Shown: positions 17,163 to 26,694, counted from the first letter of the stretch. The stretch: DNA of 64,000 nt from HGM04593 sp045660825 (GCA_045660825.1 JAZREN010000067.1:5285-69284), one strand, 5' to 3'. A program made the numbers and translations. Notes: generated by a model from the letters alone, not told the origin.

Positions 17163-18098
17163 ATGAAAAAAACTTGCTTGCTAAGTGGAAACTTTGCACT
17201 TGATACAATTGTGACTAGGGACTATCCTAATGGCTTTGTCGTGGGCAAGGCCAATAAATTTACCGAGAACATTATCGCCGAGAGCGTGGGAAATACTTGT
17301 GGCAATGTGGCTGCAATACTACCATATCTTGGTGTGCAGACATTCCCTATTGTACACCTTGACCAAAGTGAACAAGGTTATCTGATTAAGGATGACCTGC
17401 AGCGGTATGGTGCCGATGTGCGTTTTGTGCAGAACAGCGTCAATGGAGGAACTACATTGCTTCGCTGCACCCACAAACGCGACAAGATGACCGGTGAACA
17501 CACGACCTCGTTCCGTGCGACATCGCCGGGCAGCCGTTTCCCCCGACGCCGTTTCATGCGTGTGCGCGACGAGGCGCCGGCCTTCATGGAGAATCTGGAC
17601 TTTGTGCCTGACATATTTTTCTTTGATGCAGCAGAGGCCGGGTTGCGCTATTTGGCAAGCGAACTGCGTAAAAAAGGAACTTTGGTGTACTTTGAGCCTG
17701 AGAGTGATGCCGACAAGGCGAAGTTCCTGAAAGCCGTTGAGTTGAGCGACATCGTAAAGTTCAGTCATGAGAAGGTTGGTAATCTTGATTTCGTTGCCCA
17801 AAATAGTGACAAGCTCTTTATCCGCACAATGGGTGCCGAGGGACTTGAATTCAATCTCTGCGGGCAGGGATGGGTGAAGATTGACCCTGTACCGAACGAT
17901 AATGTCGTGGATTGGGAGGGTGCCGGCGACTGGACAACAAGCCAATTCATTGCTTGCCTATGCGAAAAAGATATGCTCTCTCTCGCGCAGATGACCGTTG
18001 AGTCACTGCGCACTTGCCTGGAGGTTGCCTGTAGCACGGCATCGCGTTCAGTCTCTTTCATGGGCAGCAAAGGAATGATATGCGACAGAGTCTGTTGA
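17163..18098 (+). CDS. PfkB-family carbohydrate/nucleoside kinase
   Basis: A 311-residue ribokinase-fold kinase. The N-terminus LLSGNFALDTIVTRDYPNG and the Gly-rich ESVGNTCGNVAAILPYLG are PfkB-like. The C-terminal anion-hole motif is EGAGDWTTS (G253-A-G-D256), with Asp256 the catalytic base. The insertion GSRFPRRRFMRVRDE is unusually basic. PfkB enzymes phosphorylate sugars, nucleosides or related small molecules with ATP. The ADP-ribosyltransferase-like gene follows 29 bp later, so a link to ribose or ADP-ribose salvage is an attractive guess but not shown. Confidence 0.87.
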   Translation: MKKTCLLSGNFALDTIVTRDYPNGFVVGKANKFTENIIAESVGNTCGNVAAILPYLGVQTFPIVHLDQSEQGYLIKDDLQRYGADVRFVQNSVNGGTTLLRCTHKRDKMTGEHTTSFRATSPGSRFPRRRFMRVRDEAPAFMENLDFVPDIFFFDAAEAGLRYLASELRKKGTLVYFEPESDADKAKFLKAVELSDIVKFSHEKVGNLDFVAQNSDKLFIRTMGAEGLEFNLCGQGWVKIDPVPNDNVVDWEGAGDWTTSQFIACLCEKDMLSLAQMTVESLRTCLEVACSTASRSVSFMGSKGMICDRVC

Positions 18099-18127
18099 AT
18101 ATTGTCAAACAATAAGTATTATATATT

Positions 18128-18724
18128 ATGGAAACATTCTATCACGGAACATGTCATTTGTTCAAGGAGTTCTCGCTTTCGTTCTTGGGGACAGGTGAAG
18201 GTAAATCAAAGTTCGGTCAGGGAATATACATTACGTCGAGCTATGCTACGGCTGCGCTCTATGCTGCCAAGGCTGCCAAGGCAAACGGCAGTGACAAGAT
18301 ATATGTCTACACTGTTGAGGTACCCGCAATAAAGGACGACAACCACGTATTCTCGTGCAAGCCTGTCAACGACGCGGTGGTGACAAGAACCGAGACGGCT
18401 ATTGGCGAGGCTGTGCCCGAGGAGGTGAAGACTGCCGGCAAATTGTTCCGCAAATACATTGGCAACCTGCTCACCGGCCAGCATGGAACAGTGAAGAAGA
18501 TGATGGGCAAGGCCGATGCTGCTGCCGAGAATGCCGCGTCAAAGTTCCTCGACAGTGTTGGCGTGGACTATCTTGTGTGGCCACAGAGCCAGACAAAACC
18601 CGATGGCGAGACCAACCGCGCCGTGTTGAACGAGGGGAAGATTAGGATTCTGAAGGTTGTGCAGGTCGATGTTGACGCCAAGAATAAGCTTATCCCAGGC
18701 TCAGAAAAGGAAGTGACACTATGA
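18128..18724 (+). CDS. ADP-ribosyltransferase-fold protein
   Basis: A 198-residue protein whose motifs fit the ART superfamily. FYHGT (H6) is motif 1. KFGQGIYITSSYATAALYA (F29-G-x-G-I-Y34-x-T) is motif 2, as in PARP-like and phage ART-PolyVal enzymes. NEGKIRILKV with Glu169 near the C-terminus is a candidate motif 3. These enzymes transfer ADP-ribose from NAD+ to protein or nucleic acid. A helical insertion at about 85-140 separates motifs 2 and 3. It follows the PfkB gene by 29 bp and precedes the SprT-like gene by 72 bp. Target and activity are unproven; motif 3 is the weak point. Confidence 0.72.
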   Translation: METFYHGTCHLFKEFSLSFLGTGEGKSKFGQGIYITSSYATAALYAAKAAKANGSDKIYVYTVEVPAIKDDNHVFSCKPVNDAVVTRTETAIGEAVPEEVKTAGKLFRKYIGNLLTGQHGTVKKMMGKADAAAENAASKFLDSVGVDYLVWPQSQTKPDGETNRAVLNEGKIRILKVVQVDVDAKNKLIPGSEKEVTL

Positions 18725-18796
18725 ATTTCTACAGTCACGAAGTACTGTCTTGTAAAAAAGTATGAGCATTCATCGAGGTGTTGAAAAACAGATAGT

Positions 18797-19249
18797 ATGG
18801 AGCTTACAAAGGAACTGATTAAAGATAAGTACAAGGAGTACAATGCCACATATTTCAATAACGAACTGAAGATGTGTAAATTCTCGTTGTACAGCACATC
18901 AAATGAAATGGGGCGGTATACGTGTGGCCGAATATGGCTGGCGAAGCACCCAAAGAATGTGGGGAGGCTTGAGTGGGACGAGCAACTCTTCAAGGAGACA
19001 TTGGTGCACGAAATGGTTCACCATTATGTCTGCACCGTCAAGAATAAAAAGACATTCCTCTTTCCACATGGCCTCAAGTTCAGGCTCAAGTGTCATGAGA
19101 TAAGACGCAAGCACGGCCTGCAAGTCTTTGATTCCATTTACATAAAGCGTTATGCCGTGCTCGGCAGGAAACCGACGCTCTCTTTTGTCAACAGGCTTGA
19201 ACTGTTGTATCTGAAGCCGCTCAACTACCTGCTTACCTGGATATTCTGA
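18797..19249 (+). CDS. SprT-like zinc metalloprotease
   Basis: A 150-residue SprT-domain protein. An N-terminal helix-strand start (KDKYKEYNATYFNNEL) is typical of SprT. The zinc site is HEMVHHY (H71, E72, H75) plus the distal His in FPHGLKF (H91). SprT/Spartan proteases act on DNA-bound or crosslinked proteins in eukaryotes; bacterial roles are mostly unknown. The C-terminal zinc-ribbon seen in some members is absent. Lying after the ART gene and facing the AlkD-type gene, it fits a DNA-damage theme, which is inference. Confidence 0.87.
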   Translation: MELTKELIKDKYKEYNATYFNNELKMCKFSLYSTSNEMGRYTCGRIWLAKHPKNVGRLEWDEQLFKETLVHEMVHHYVCTVKNKKTFLFPHGLKFRLKCHEIRRKHGLQVFDSIYIKRYAVLGRKPTLSFVNRLELLYLKPLNYLLTWIF

Positions 19250-19265
19250 TGCGTGAAAGGCGCGT

Positions 19266-20078
19266 TTACAGCGCTTCAACATTACGAGTGAGCAACGACT
19301 CGCGTGCCTTGCGCACGTAGAGCCTGATGACATCGTCCGGCAAGCGCGATGAGCGTGCAAAAGTCCTTGTCTGTTCGGGGAACTTCGCAAGTGCTGTCGC
19401 CAAGAGCCAGGCAACAGCCATGCGCACATAGTAGGGCGCTGCACCCGGTGCCGTTCCCTGTTGTGCCGTTTTTGGCTTGCCTTTTATGGTGGTGTATTTT
19501 GATACAATGCGTGTGAAATCAAGCCTGTCCAGTTGTTGGAAAACCCTCTCCAACCACTCATCCTTTAGCAGATATGTCATTGCTGCTACAATGGCAAAAC
19601 GAATCTCAAATTCATGCTCCGAGTGGAAATATCTTTGCAGGAATGTCCATAGTGTCTCCTTGTCGGTGCGTACCATCCACTTGGCGTTGGCGCAGTATGA
19701 GTCGCACACCGCCCAATTGTCGAGCACGGGCACGTAGTGTTCAAGCATTGCCATGCGCTCTTCTAAAGTGCACTTTTCAAGATTTATAAGGAATCCCCAA
19801 ATGACTGTCTCTTCATAGCAAAGGCTGCTGCTTGGTGCCGATTCAAAATGGCGTATAACCTCTCTTCCTGTGCAACATGTCCTGTGTGAGCCGTCGGGCA
19901 TGACAATTTCGCATCCGCTACGTGAAATCAGTTTTGCAGTCTGTTTCACCTCGGGGCTGTGGAGCCCGAGAACAAGCCTGTGGGGTAGTGCGTTCACAAT
20001 CCGCAAGTGTCCCTCGCGGTAATGAGGGTCGTTCTTGAACCGCTCGCAAACCTGTGGTTGCAGAAGATGTACTATCAT
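19266..20078 (-). CDS. DNA alkylation repair protein (AlkD-like)
   Basis: A 270-residue all-helical HEAT-like repeat protein of the AlkC/AlkD superfamily, DNA glycosylases that remove positively charged alkylated bases. Recognisable stretches are VLGLHSPEVKQTAKLI (N-terminal repeat), YEETVIWGFLINL, VPVLDNWAVCDSYC (the conserved NW...D region near the active site) and ALAKFPEQTRTF. The length is slightly above the family average. Convergent with the SprT-like gene, with 16 bp between them and no visible terminator. Confidence 0.85.
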   Translation of the reverse strand: MIVHLLQPQVCERFKNDPHYREGHLRIVNALPHRLVLGLHSPEVKQTAKLISRSGCEIVMPDGSHRTCCTGREVIRHFESAPSSSLCYEETVIWGFLINLEKCTLEERMAMLEHYVPVLDNWAVCDSYCANAKWMVRTDKETLWTFLQRYFHSEHEFEIRFAIVAAMTYLLKDEWLERVFQQLDRLDFTRIVSKYTTIKGKPKTAQQGTAPGAAPYYVRMAVAWLLATALAKFPEQTRTFARSSRLPDDVIRLYVRKARESLLTRNVEAL

Positions 20079-20192
20079 GCTTTGTGTGAGTTGGTTGTCT
20101 TGTTGTCAAAGTTAGTAAAAGTGCTTGGACAAACTGCAAAAGCAGACGTTTTTTTCGGGTGTGTCAGTCTTGTAAGCCAAGTTTAACAATTG

Positions 20193-20224
20193 TTTGCATT
20201 TTATCTATTTTTGTTATAGTTTTG
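20193..20224 (+). promoter_or_regulatory. Bacteroidota promoter for the 390-residue membrane protein
   Basis: TTTG (20193-20196), 20 bp, TAGTTTTG (20217-20224). An AAGGAAAG ribosome-binding-like stretch precedes the ATG at 20248. Confidence 0.8.
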
Positions 20225-20247
20225 CCTTGCTCTAAAAAAGGAAAGCT

Positions 20248-21420
20248 ATGAATGGTTTTTGGAAAAAATTCAGCAAGTCGTTTACGGTAATTTCAAATAG
20301 TGCCAGTTTTGCACTGCTCCTTTCGATTTTGTTCTTTTCATATGAATCGATAGAGAACAGCAAAGAGACCGAGGCTGTAACGGAAAATCTTATTGGAATA
20401 CAGCAGTCGCTTGATCCTATGGTCAAAGAACTTACTGAAATCCAGAATTCTTTGTCTACCCGTTATCTTGGAATATTTCCGGTATATATTGAGAATATCA
20501 ACAAGTTGCTTGGCGAGGCAATGACTTCCAATGTCAATTCGCACATCAACGATACCGTAATCATTTTCGAGGACGTACTGCACTATGGCGTACTGAGTGC
20601 TTCTGATGGTTTTAAAAGGTTGATGAAGAATTTGCTTGTCCTCTCTGACGGCGGTTGTAAGATAACAATAGTGCACTATGCGACCGATAGCAGACTGTTT
20701 AAACAGATGGTGTCGGACGAGCTCATACCTTCGGATGTACAGCTCTCTTACAGGAATGAATTGAGGGGTATGATACAGTTTGGCGACACAGCATCGTTCG
20801 AGTGCTATATGGACAATGTCAGCGCTACGATGAAAAAGTATTTTGGCGGTAAATATAATCTGGCATCCAAGGCCGATCAACAGGCAATCTTGAATATAAT
20901 AAAGGGTGACGGTAAAAGAAGGAACCGCATGGAATCGCTTGAGAATTATATGCTCGAGTATCATTTTGCGGCAAACAAGGCTGCCAACAGGGAACGCTTC
21001 GAGAGTGCTTTGAACAGGATGCATGGCACAACGCTTGCCGTTGATTCTGTTTTTGAAGACAGTGCGGAGTTCAGGGTCAATGAATTGTGCAAGAAACTGG
21101 ACAGCTTGAAACTGCATTACATGGGCAAATCGCTGGATGAAATCAGATATGCCGATTATCTTGCCTTTTATCAGCAAATGACGGCCAGTGTAGCCGAGAT
21201 GTTGAATAAGCAGTCTACCGTTGAGATATTGCCTATTAGCGAAAGCATCATGATGTGTTGCTGGATGGCCGATATTGATGGAAACGAAAAGGCTATATTC
21301 GCTTTCCCAAGCAAATATTCTACCGATGAAATTGGATTCATCTCCAGGGACGATGCCATAATCAAATACATCAACACAATGTTGCGGGGTGTAAGGATGA
21401 ATCTTGTCTCGGTTGAATGA
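20248..21420 (+). CDS. Unknown membrane-anchored protein
   Basis: Not recognised. It has one hydrophobic N-terminal segment (about 14-31, ISNSASFALLLSILFFSY) followed by a coiled-coil-like linker (residues 35-65). A mixed alpha/beta domain begins at about residue 95 (DTVIIFEDVLHYGVLS, GGCKITIVHYAT), and the C-terminus has a strand-rich segment IFAFPSKYSTDEIGFISRD. The strand pattern is Rossmann- or phospholipase-D-like in style but no catalytic motif is visible. It has its own promoter and a strong terminator, so it is a single-gene unit. Function unknown; location before the STAND module is the only context. Confidence 0.8.
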   Translation: MNGFWKKFSKSFTVISNSASFALLLSILFFSYESIENSKETEAVTENLIGIQQSLDPMVKELTEIQNSLSTRYLGIFPVYIENINKLLGEAMTSNVNSHINDTVIIFEDVLHYGVLSASDGFKRLMKNLLVLSDGGCKITIVHYATDSRLFKQMVSDELIPSDVQLSYRNELRGMIQFGDTASFECYMDNVSATMKKYFGGKYNLASKADQQAILNIIKGDGKRRNRMESLENYMLEYHFAANKAANRERFESALNRMHGTTLAVDSVFEDSAEFRVNELCKKLDSLKLHYMGKSLDEIRYADYLAFYQQMTASVAEMLNKQSTVEILPISESIMMCCWMADIDGNEKAIFAFPSKYSTDEIGFISRDDAIIKYINTMLRGVRMNLVSVE

Positions 21421-21426
21421 CCTCAA

Positions 21427-21479
21427 TACATATAAAAATGTTCCACTCTTGTAGCGAGAGTGGAACATTTTTATATGTA
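21427..21479. terminator. Very strong bidirectional terminator
   Basis: Two perfect 23-bp complementary arms (21427-21449 and 21457-21479) around a 7-base loop, with the T/A-rich flanks inside the arms. It ends the 390-residue membrane gene and the STAND-GDPD operon. Confidence 0.92.
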
Positions 21480-21491
21480 GATGCTGGTCCT

Positions 21492-22352
21492 TTAGAACAG
21501 GTCGGGTCGGTCGGTAATCACGCCTTCCAGATCAATGTCGGGGACTGTGGTGGGGTCGTTATGTGTCCATATGCGTGTGCGGTATCCGTTCTTGTGCAGA
21601 TACTCCGAGAGTGACTTCGACAGTCCCTTGTTGTAGAAATTGAATGAGCGTATGTAGCTGTATTTATGTGGAGAGAAACGGCTGAATGTGCCGTCGAAAA
21701 TCACCGGTATTCCAATGAGCTTGCAAAAGAGGAGCTTCTCAAGTTTCAGTGAACTGTCGAGTGCGTGAAGTGTTTCGAGCACACTGTCGTCGAACGATTG
21801 GATTGTCGTGTATGACAGGGCGTCGTTCTGCTTCAGTATCTCCAGCACGCGTGCCTCGATGCCCTTGTTGTTCCCATTCTTGCGCTTTATCTCCAGTAGC
21901 AGTTCCACACGTCCGTCGAGCAACTCAAGCACCTCCTGCAATGTCGGTATCTGTTGCTCGGTTACAGGGTTTGTGCCGCCGGTAAGTCGCTGCCATCTGC
22001 TCTTTCCGCTTTCAAGAAGACGCAGCTCCTTTATCTGCTCAAGTGTCATGTCGTTTATTGCTCCGCTGCCGTTGGTGGTGCGGTCAACGGTGGGGTCATG
22101 GCACACTACAATCTCGTTGTCGGCAGTGATGTGTACATCAATCTCAACCGATGTGGCACCGGCAGCGATGCCTTTGCTGAAACAGTCGAGCGAGTTTTCG
22201 GCTCCCAACTTGGCACCACCCCTGTGGGCGGTAATTATAAGGTTCTCAGTCGATGTTCTCTTGGCTGTGAAAATGCCTCGTGTAAACGAAGCTGCAAACC
22301 ACACCAGGGCAAGTGTCAATACTATTGATACAATTAAAATCACCTTTTTCAT
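21492..22352 (-). CDS. Membrane-anchored glycerophosphodiester phosphodiesterase
   Basis: A 286-residue GDPD-family TIM barrel that hydrolyses glycerophosphodiesters to glycerol-3-phosphate and an alcohol. An N-terminal hydrophobic segment (2-24) exports or anchors it. Active-site motifs are ITAHRGG, GAENS, SVEIDVHIT and VVCHDPTVDRTTNG; later LLLEIKR and ITDRPDLF are family-typical. Its ATG overlaps the stop of the STAND NTPase gene by 4 bases, so translation is probably coupled. GDPD is usually a housekeeping or scavenging enzyme; the overlap raises the possibility that here it works with the NTPase as a membrane-lipid effector, which is untested. Confidence 0.92.
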   Translation of the reverse strand: MKKVILIVSIVLTLALVWFAASFTRGIFTAKRTSTENLIITAHRGGAKLGAENSLDCFSKGIAAGATSVEIDVHITADNEIVVCHDPTVDRTTNGSGAINDMTLEQIKELRLLESGKSRWQRLTGGTNPVTEQQIPTLQEVLELLDGRVELLLEIKRKNGNNKGIEARVLEILKQNDALSYTTIQSFDDSVLETLHALDSSLKLEKLLFCKLIGIPVIFDGTFSRFSPHKYSYIRSFNFYNKGLSKSLSEYLHKNGYRTRIWTHNDPTTVPDIDLEGVITDRPDLF

Positions 22353-25300
22353 ACTTTTGCGTTAAACATATCCTTGAATAATAATCTTATAACCTTGTCG
22401 AACCATTCGAAGCAGTCCTTTGCTCCTTCGGCTCTCTCCATGGCGTTTATCGAGAAGTTCTCTACTGCCGGTTCGTGAAGCAGTGACCACATGAGGAAGT
22501 TGCCGAATTTGTGTGTGAAGAGGTCCGAGAGTGACTCGCCGCTCGGGTTGTACGAGAGAATCTGCTCCCTGTATTTTGCCACGCCGGGGAAACTGAGTCC
22601 CACAATGTCGCGTTTGATGAAGGTGTTCACCTCGTCGGCAAAATAATTCTTTGCTGTGCTCAGTGCGTTGCCAATCAACGACACCAGTGTCTGTGTGTAA
22701 ATGCCGTCGCGGTCAACAACCACCTTGTCCAGTCGCTCAACCTTTCCGGTGGTGTCATATGCCTTCATTATGTGCAGCAACAAGTCGAGTGCCGTGTGTA
22801 TGTAACCGAAGTCCGATACCAGTTCCGAGATGTTCTCTATGAGGTGGAACAGCAACTGTTTGTCATTATTGGCTATGGCACGGTCAATCATGTCATAGAA
22901 CATCGGCACGCTGCGCTCATCGCCTTCAAGCGGCTTGCCGTCGCCTGAATGGGTACAGTACATCACAGCATACCAGTTGATGACATTGCGCTTGTAGAGT
23001 CCAAGGGTGTTTGCCTTGTGGCTGTTGCGTGCCTTGAAGAAACCAGTCGTGCGCAGTGTCCAGTCTTCGGCCTCTCGTGCATACATGTCGAGCAGTTCGC
23101 GGTTAAAGGGCGAGTACACGGCTGTCTGGTACAGACTGTAGAGCAGTGACATTTGTGTGTAGTCGCGCCACTCGCTCTGGCGGCACTCCTCGAACACGGT
23201 AGCAGCTATGTCGCGTATGTTCTGCCAGTCGGCAACGCCCATGATGACCATAATACGCTCAAGCACAAAATAGCTCATGCTGTCACCGGTGGTATAACCG
23301 TCGATTATGGCGGGGCGCATGGCTGCGAACTCCCCGGCCATCTGTTGGCGGCGTGTGCTGTCCGATGTGTGGCAAAGCAGGAACGGCAACAGGTTGCGCA
23401 TTGCGCCTCGGCTCCATTTGCCGGCATCGGCACTTTTGGCTACAACGCTGTCGTCCCAGAATCCCTGGTACTCTACAATGTTGTTTACATAGGCCGACTG
23501 GAATGTAAGTTGCTTGCGCATGATGAACTGCACGAACGGCATCATCACCCTGATGAGTGCGAACTTGTAGGTCAAGTGGCTGAATACCGCACGTATGTGT
23601 CCCAAGAGTGTTGCAACACGCTCATGACCGTCCTCTTTCTTTGACAATAGGGTGTCAATAATGAGCAGCACGGTGAGCCTGACAGCCGTCTCAAGCAATG
23701 AGACTGCGCTGTTGCGGTTGCGGCGCAATGCAAAGTTGCCTATCAGTGACTTTGACAGTATCTTGCCATACATGCGCTCAATTATTTGCTCGGCAATGTT
23801 CTGCTTCAGTGGCGAGTCGTCCATCGTGTACTGGCGCAACGACAGGTAGTATATGTACATCACGGCATCGTTCTTCACTTCCACGATGCGTTCCTCCATC
23901 AGTCGCCACAATATGTTGTATGGGTCAGCCGTGTATAGCCCTTCGTTGAAATAGTCGGTGGTGAACATGCCGTTCAGGGTCGCAATGGTGGCGTTCTGAC
24001 GCAGCCTTATCACCGGCAGTAATGCTGCGTGCAGCTCCTTGTGCCTCTCGATGATCTGCTCTGTTGCCTTATTGCTGTCTATCAGCTTGGTTATCTGGTT
24101 GAACTCATCGGTCAGTGCCTTGCCGTTCTCGATGTCGGTGCTCAGCAATATGTCGATGAGCGCAAACAGGTGCTCCTCGTAGTTCTCGGCTATGAGGGTG
24201 CTGTTGAGCTCGCCCACAAGCAACGTTGCTTCGTAATTGTCGGTGTAGTCGCGCATCATTGATACTATTGTACCAAAGTCGTTCGTGCGCAGAATGTCTA
24301 TTGCCAGGGCGTTTCGCATTGCACCCATGTACACAACGCTGCCAGCACCCTGTAACAGGTGTCGCATATATGCCTCGGGCGGTATTGGCGCTGTCATCTC
24401 GCCGTTGTTGCACTCCCTGGCTACGAATACGCGTGCCATGGCATACTCCAGGAAACGTTCATATATGAACTGTATCTGTCGTTCTGTGCCGTCGGCCGAC
24501 TCGGCGATGCGCAGTACCGGGCGCTCGGGCTTGTTTATGAGCTCGGCATATGCCACGGTTATACCGTCGCGTTTGTATATGAGTGTCGCCAGCTGGTGCA
24601 GTGGCGCGTCAGGGTTCTGCAGTGCCTGTTTCAGTGCAGTCTCGGATATGCTGTCGGCAGCCACACCGCGTTCATACTCGCTCAACAGGTGCTGCGCCAT
24701 CAGTTCAATGATGCGGCACTGTTTCTTGCCGGCATATGATGTTGCAATGTCGTTGAACATCTTGTTGAAGAGGGCTACCGATGTAAAGTCCTTGCTCTGC
24801 TCGGGCAACGTCTTGCAAAGGTAGTTTGTGCAGGCAACCTTCATGATTAGCGGGTCCTTCAGGCGTATCTTTGCCGTTGGGGTGAGCTGCTGGAAATCGG
24901 TCTCCATCTGGTACAGTTCGCGGTATATCTCGTAAGCCTTCTCCAGCTCCTCGGTGGTGAAACCCTTGATGGCCGACTGGCGGCTGCTCTCGGGGGCGAA
25001 GGTGAACTGCTGGTACTGCTGCGCAATGCGGCTCAACGCGTGTTTCCATGTATAGCTGCGGCATGTTGCCACAACCTTTATGCGGCTGTATTTCTCCGAT
25101 GCGAATATCCTTGTTATGGCATTATACAGCGCAACTACACCCATCTGCTGCTCCTCGTCTTTGTAGTGCAGGCACTCGTTTATGGCGTCGAAGAATACGT
25201 ATACATATTCGTTGTTCTGTACAGCCTTGTCGTGCAGGCTGTCAATGAGGCGCGCAATCTCCTTACGTGGCGAATAGCCGAATATGTTTTTCAGACGGCT

Positions 25301-26488
25301 GTCCAATGTGCCGGCTGCAAAGTCGGTGCTCGCGAATATCAACACGCACTTGCCATCCTCAATAAGCTGCTCTGTCCAATAGCACAGCTGGTTGGTCTTT
25401 CCCTGTCCGGCCTCGCCAAGAATGGGGAAAAGTGTTGCTTCGCTGTTGTAGAATTCCTCCAATGCCGATGATATCTGCTTGCGGTTCACAAACAGCTCGC
25501 GGTTATATTTCTTTTCGCGGTATATTCGTGCCAGGAACCTCTCCGACTCGCTCTTTGCAAGCGAGGTCATCTGTTCCCAATTCAAATCCTTTGAAATGTC
25601 AAAGTGTGGCGATACCTGCTGCAACAGGGCGTCGAAGGCGTCGTTGCGGCTGTCGTCATTCAGGGTTATGGCCTCCTCGTTGGACGATATGTAGCTTATG
25701 CTCTCCTCCTTTAGGGTCTGGAAGACATATACATAACCCTTTTCGTTCACGAACATCAGCGGGTATAGGTCGGTTGTCTTGCCGTTGTGGCTAATGTAGT
25801 AGTGTGCAACCTCTTCGCCGGCAACGCAACTCTCTTCGCTGGTGATGGCGGCACCCTTGTTGTTGAGCCTCTTGCCGGCTGTGGGTACCGAGTTGTACTG
25901 ATATGAGCACATGGGCTCAATGGCCCTGAGTATTGTCTGTATTCTTGGTTCAAGGGTGTAGATTACACCACGGTAAATGTTCTCGGACAGCGTTGTGCTG
26001 TGTCCTTTGTACTCGTTACGTATCTGCACCACACTCGGCTCGCGCTTGTCATTGCTCAGCACGCAGCTCTGCTTGCGCAGCAGGTTGGTGGTGAGTGTGG
26101 TGACAAGCTCGTCGCCGCTCATGCGCTCTTTGGCAATGAGGAGCAGGGGAGTGAGTATGTCGTTTATCCAGTCGCCCAAAGATAGCGGACGCTTGGTGTC
26201 AATCTTGTTTACGACCTTTGCGGAGCGTCTCTCTTCCAATGGCAGTTCGCGTTCAATCTCAATGAGCCTTATAAGCAGCAGTGACGATATATACTGCACC
26301 GACATCTCCACAAAGTCGAGCGCATAGTTCATTGCCTTGCTGAATTCGTTGGCGGCAATGTGCCCGAACATCTGCTTCACGGGTGCGGCAAGAGTGTATG
26401 GTAACGAGGCGATACTTTTTTCTATAAGTGCATCGGCAATCTGTTGCTCTTCGGGTGTTGTCTCTCTCAAATAAGTATAGCGGCTCAT
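22349..26488 (-). CDS. Large STAND (NACHT-like) NTPase
   Basis: A 1,379-residue signal-transduction NTPase. Residues 1 to about 330 are an unassigned N-terminal region. The NTPase has Walker A GEAGQGKT (358-365), Walker B YVYVFFDAINEC with the NACHT-style acidic pair, a sensor-like VVATCRSYTW, and a helical/winged region after it (GFTTEELEKAYEIY, RLKDPLIMKVACTNYL). The remaining 750 residues are helical repeats without a recognised family, a plausible sensor. No TIR, protease or nuclease effector is visible in the chain. Many such proteins are anti-phage sensors. It overlaps the GDPD gene and is divergent from a two-helix membrane protein gene 206 bp away. Confidence 0.88.
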   Translation of the reverse strand: MSRYTYLRETTPEEQQIADALIEKSIASLPYTLAAPVKQMFGHIAANEFSKAMNYALDFVEMSVQYISSLLLIRLIEIERELPLEERRSAKVVNKIDTKRPLSLGDWINDILTPLLLIAKERMSGDELVTTLTTNLLRKQSCVLSNDKREPSVVQIRNEYKGHSTTLSENIYRGVIYTLEPRIQTILRAIEPMCSYQYNSVPTAGKRLNNKGAAITSEESCVAGEEVAHYYISHNGKTTDLYPLMFVNEKGYVYVFQTLKEESISYISSNEEAITLNDDSRNDAFDALLQQVSPHFDISKDLNWEQMTSLAKSESERFLARIYREKKYNRELFVNRKQISSALEEFYNSEATLFPILGEAGQGKTNQLCYWTEQLIEDGKCVLIFASTDFAAGTLDSRLKNIFGYSPRKEIARLIDSLHDKAVQNNEYVYVFFDAINECLHYKDEEQQMGVVALYNAITRIFASEKYSRIKVVATCRSYTWKHALSRIAQQYQQFTFAPESSRQSAIKGFTTEELEKAYEIYRELYQMETDFQQLTPTAKIRLKDPLIMKVACTNYLCKTLPEQSKDFTSVALFNKMFNDIATSYAGKKQCRIIELMAQHLLSEYERGVAADSISETALKQALQNPDAPLHQLATLIYKRDGITVAYAELINKPERPVLRIAESADGTERQIQFIYERFLEYAMARVFVARECNNGEMTAPIPPEAYMRHLLQGAGSVVYMGAMRNALAIDILRTNDFGTIVSMMRDYTDNYEATLLVGELNSTLIAENYEEHLFALIDILLSTDIENGKALTDEFNQITKLIDSNKATEQIIERHKELHAALLPVIRLRQNATIATLNGMFTTDYFNEGLYTADPYNILWRLMEERIVEVKNDAVMYIYYLSLRQYTMDDSPLKQNIAEQIIERMYGKILSKSLIGNFALRRNRNSAVSLLETAVRLTVLLIIDTLLSKKEDGHERVATLLGHIRAVFSHLTYKFALIRVMMPFVQFIMRKQLTFQSAYVNNIVEYQGFWDDSVVAKSADAGKWSRGAMRNLLPFLLCHTSDSTRRQQMAGEFAAMRPAIIDGYTTGDSMSYFVLERIMVIMGVADWQNIRDIAATVFEECRQSEWRDYTQMSLLYSLYQTAVYSPFNRELLDMYAREAEDWTLRTTGFFKARNSHKANTLGLYKRNVINWYAVMYCTHSGDGKPLEGDERSVPMFYDMIDRAIANNDKQLLFHLIENISELVSDFGYIHTALDLLLHIMKAYDTTGKVERLDKVVVDRDGIYTQTLVSLIGNALSTAKNYFADEVNTFIKRDIVGLSFPGVAKYREQILSYNPSGESLSDLFTHKFGNFLMWSLLHEPAVENFSINAMERAEGAKDCFEWFDKVIRLLFKDMFNAKV

Positions 26489-26504
26489 GTGTCGTTGTTT
26501 TTCG

Positions 26505-26512
26505 CAAAAATA
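26505..26512 (-). promoter_or_regulatory. -7 element for the STAND gene
   Basis: Minus-strand TATTTTTG 16 bp before the start codon; this implies a very short leader. No clear -33 box. Confidence 0.45.
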
Positions 26513-26641
26513 GTAACAAAAGGGAGAGAATGATAATGTTTATCTCAATATTTTTGTCGCGAGCGTGGAATATGTTCAACGTTTATCTGCCAAAACAAAT
26601 TTTATGACATACATGTGTTATATTTTCCAAAAAAAAGATAT

Positions 26642-26649
26642 TAACTTTG
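26642..26649 (+). promoter_or_regulatory. -7 element for the 419-residue membrane protein
   Basis: TAACTTTG, perfect to consensus, 45 bp before the ATG at 26695. The -33 region is AT-rich without a clear TTTG. The 206-bp divergent spacer is AT-rich and holds no other gene. Confidence 0.55.
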
Positions 26650-26694
26650 TGATGTTGGCAATCAATGCTTTAAGGCTATATTTAAAATAATACT

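Noticed and set aside
18128..18724. DarT-type DNA ADP-ribosyltransferase
   Set aside because: The ART motifs are of the YHGT/FGxGIYxT kind, not the DarT pattern, so only a general ART fold is claimed.
20338..21468. 376-codon minus-strand frame opposite the 390-residue membrane protein
   Set aside because: The sense gene has a consensus promoter and terminator; the antisense frame would begin inside the terminator.
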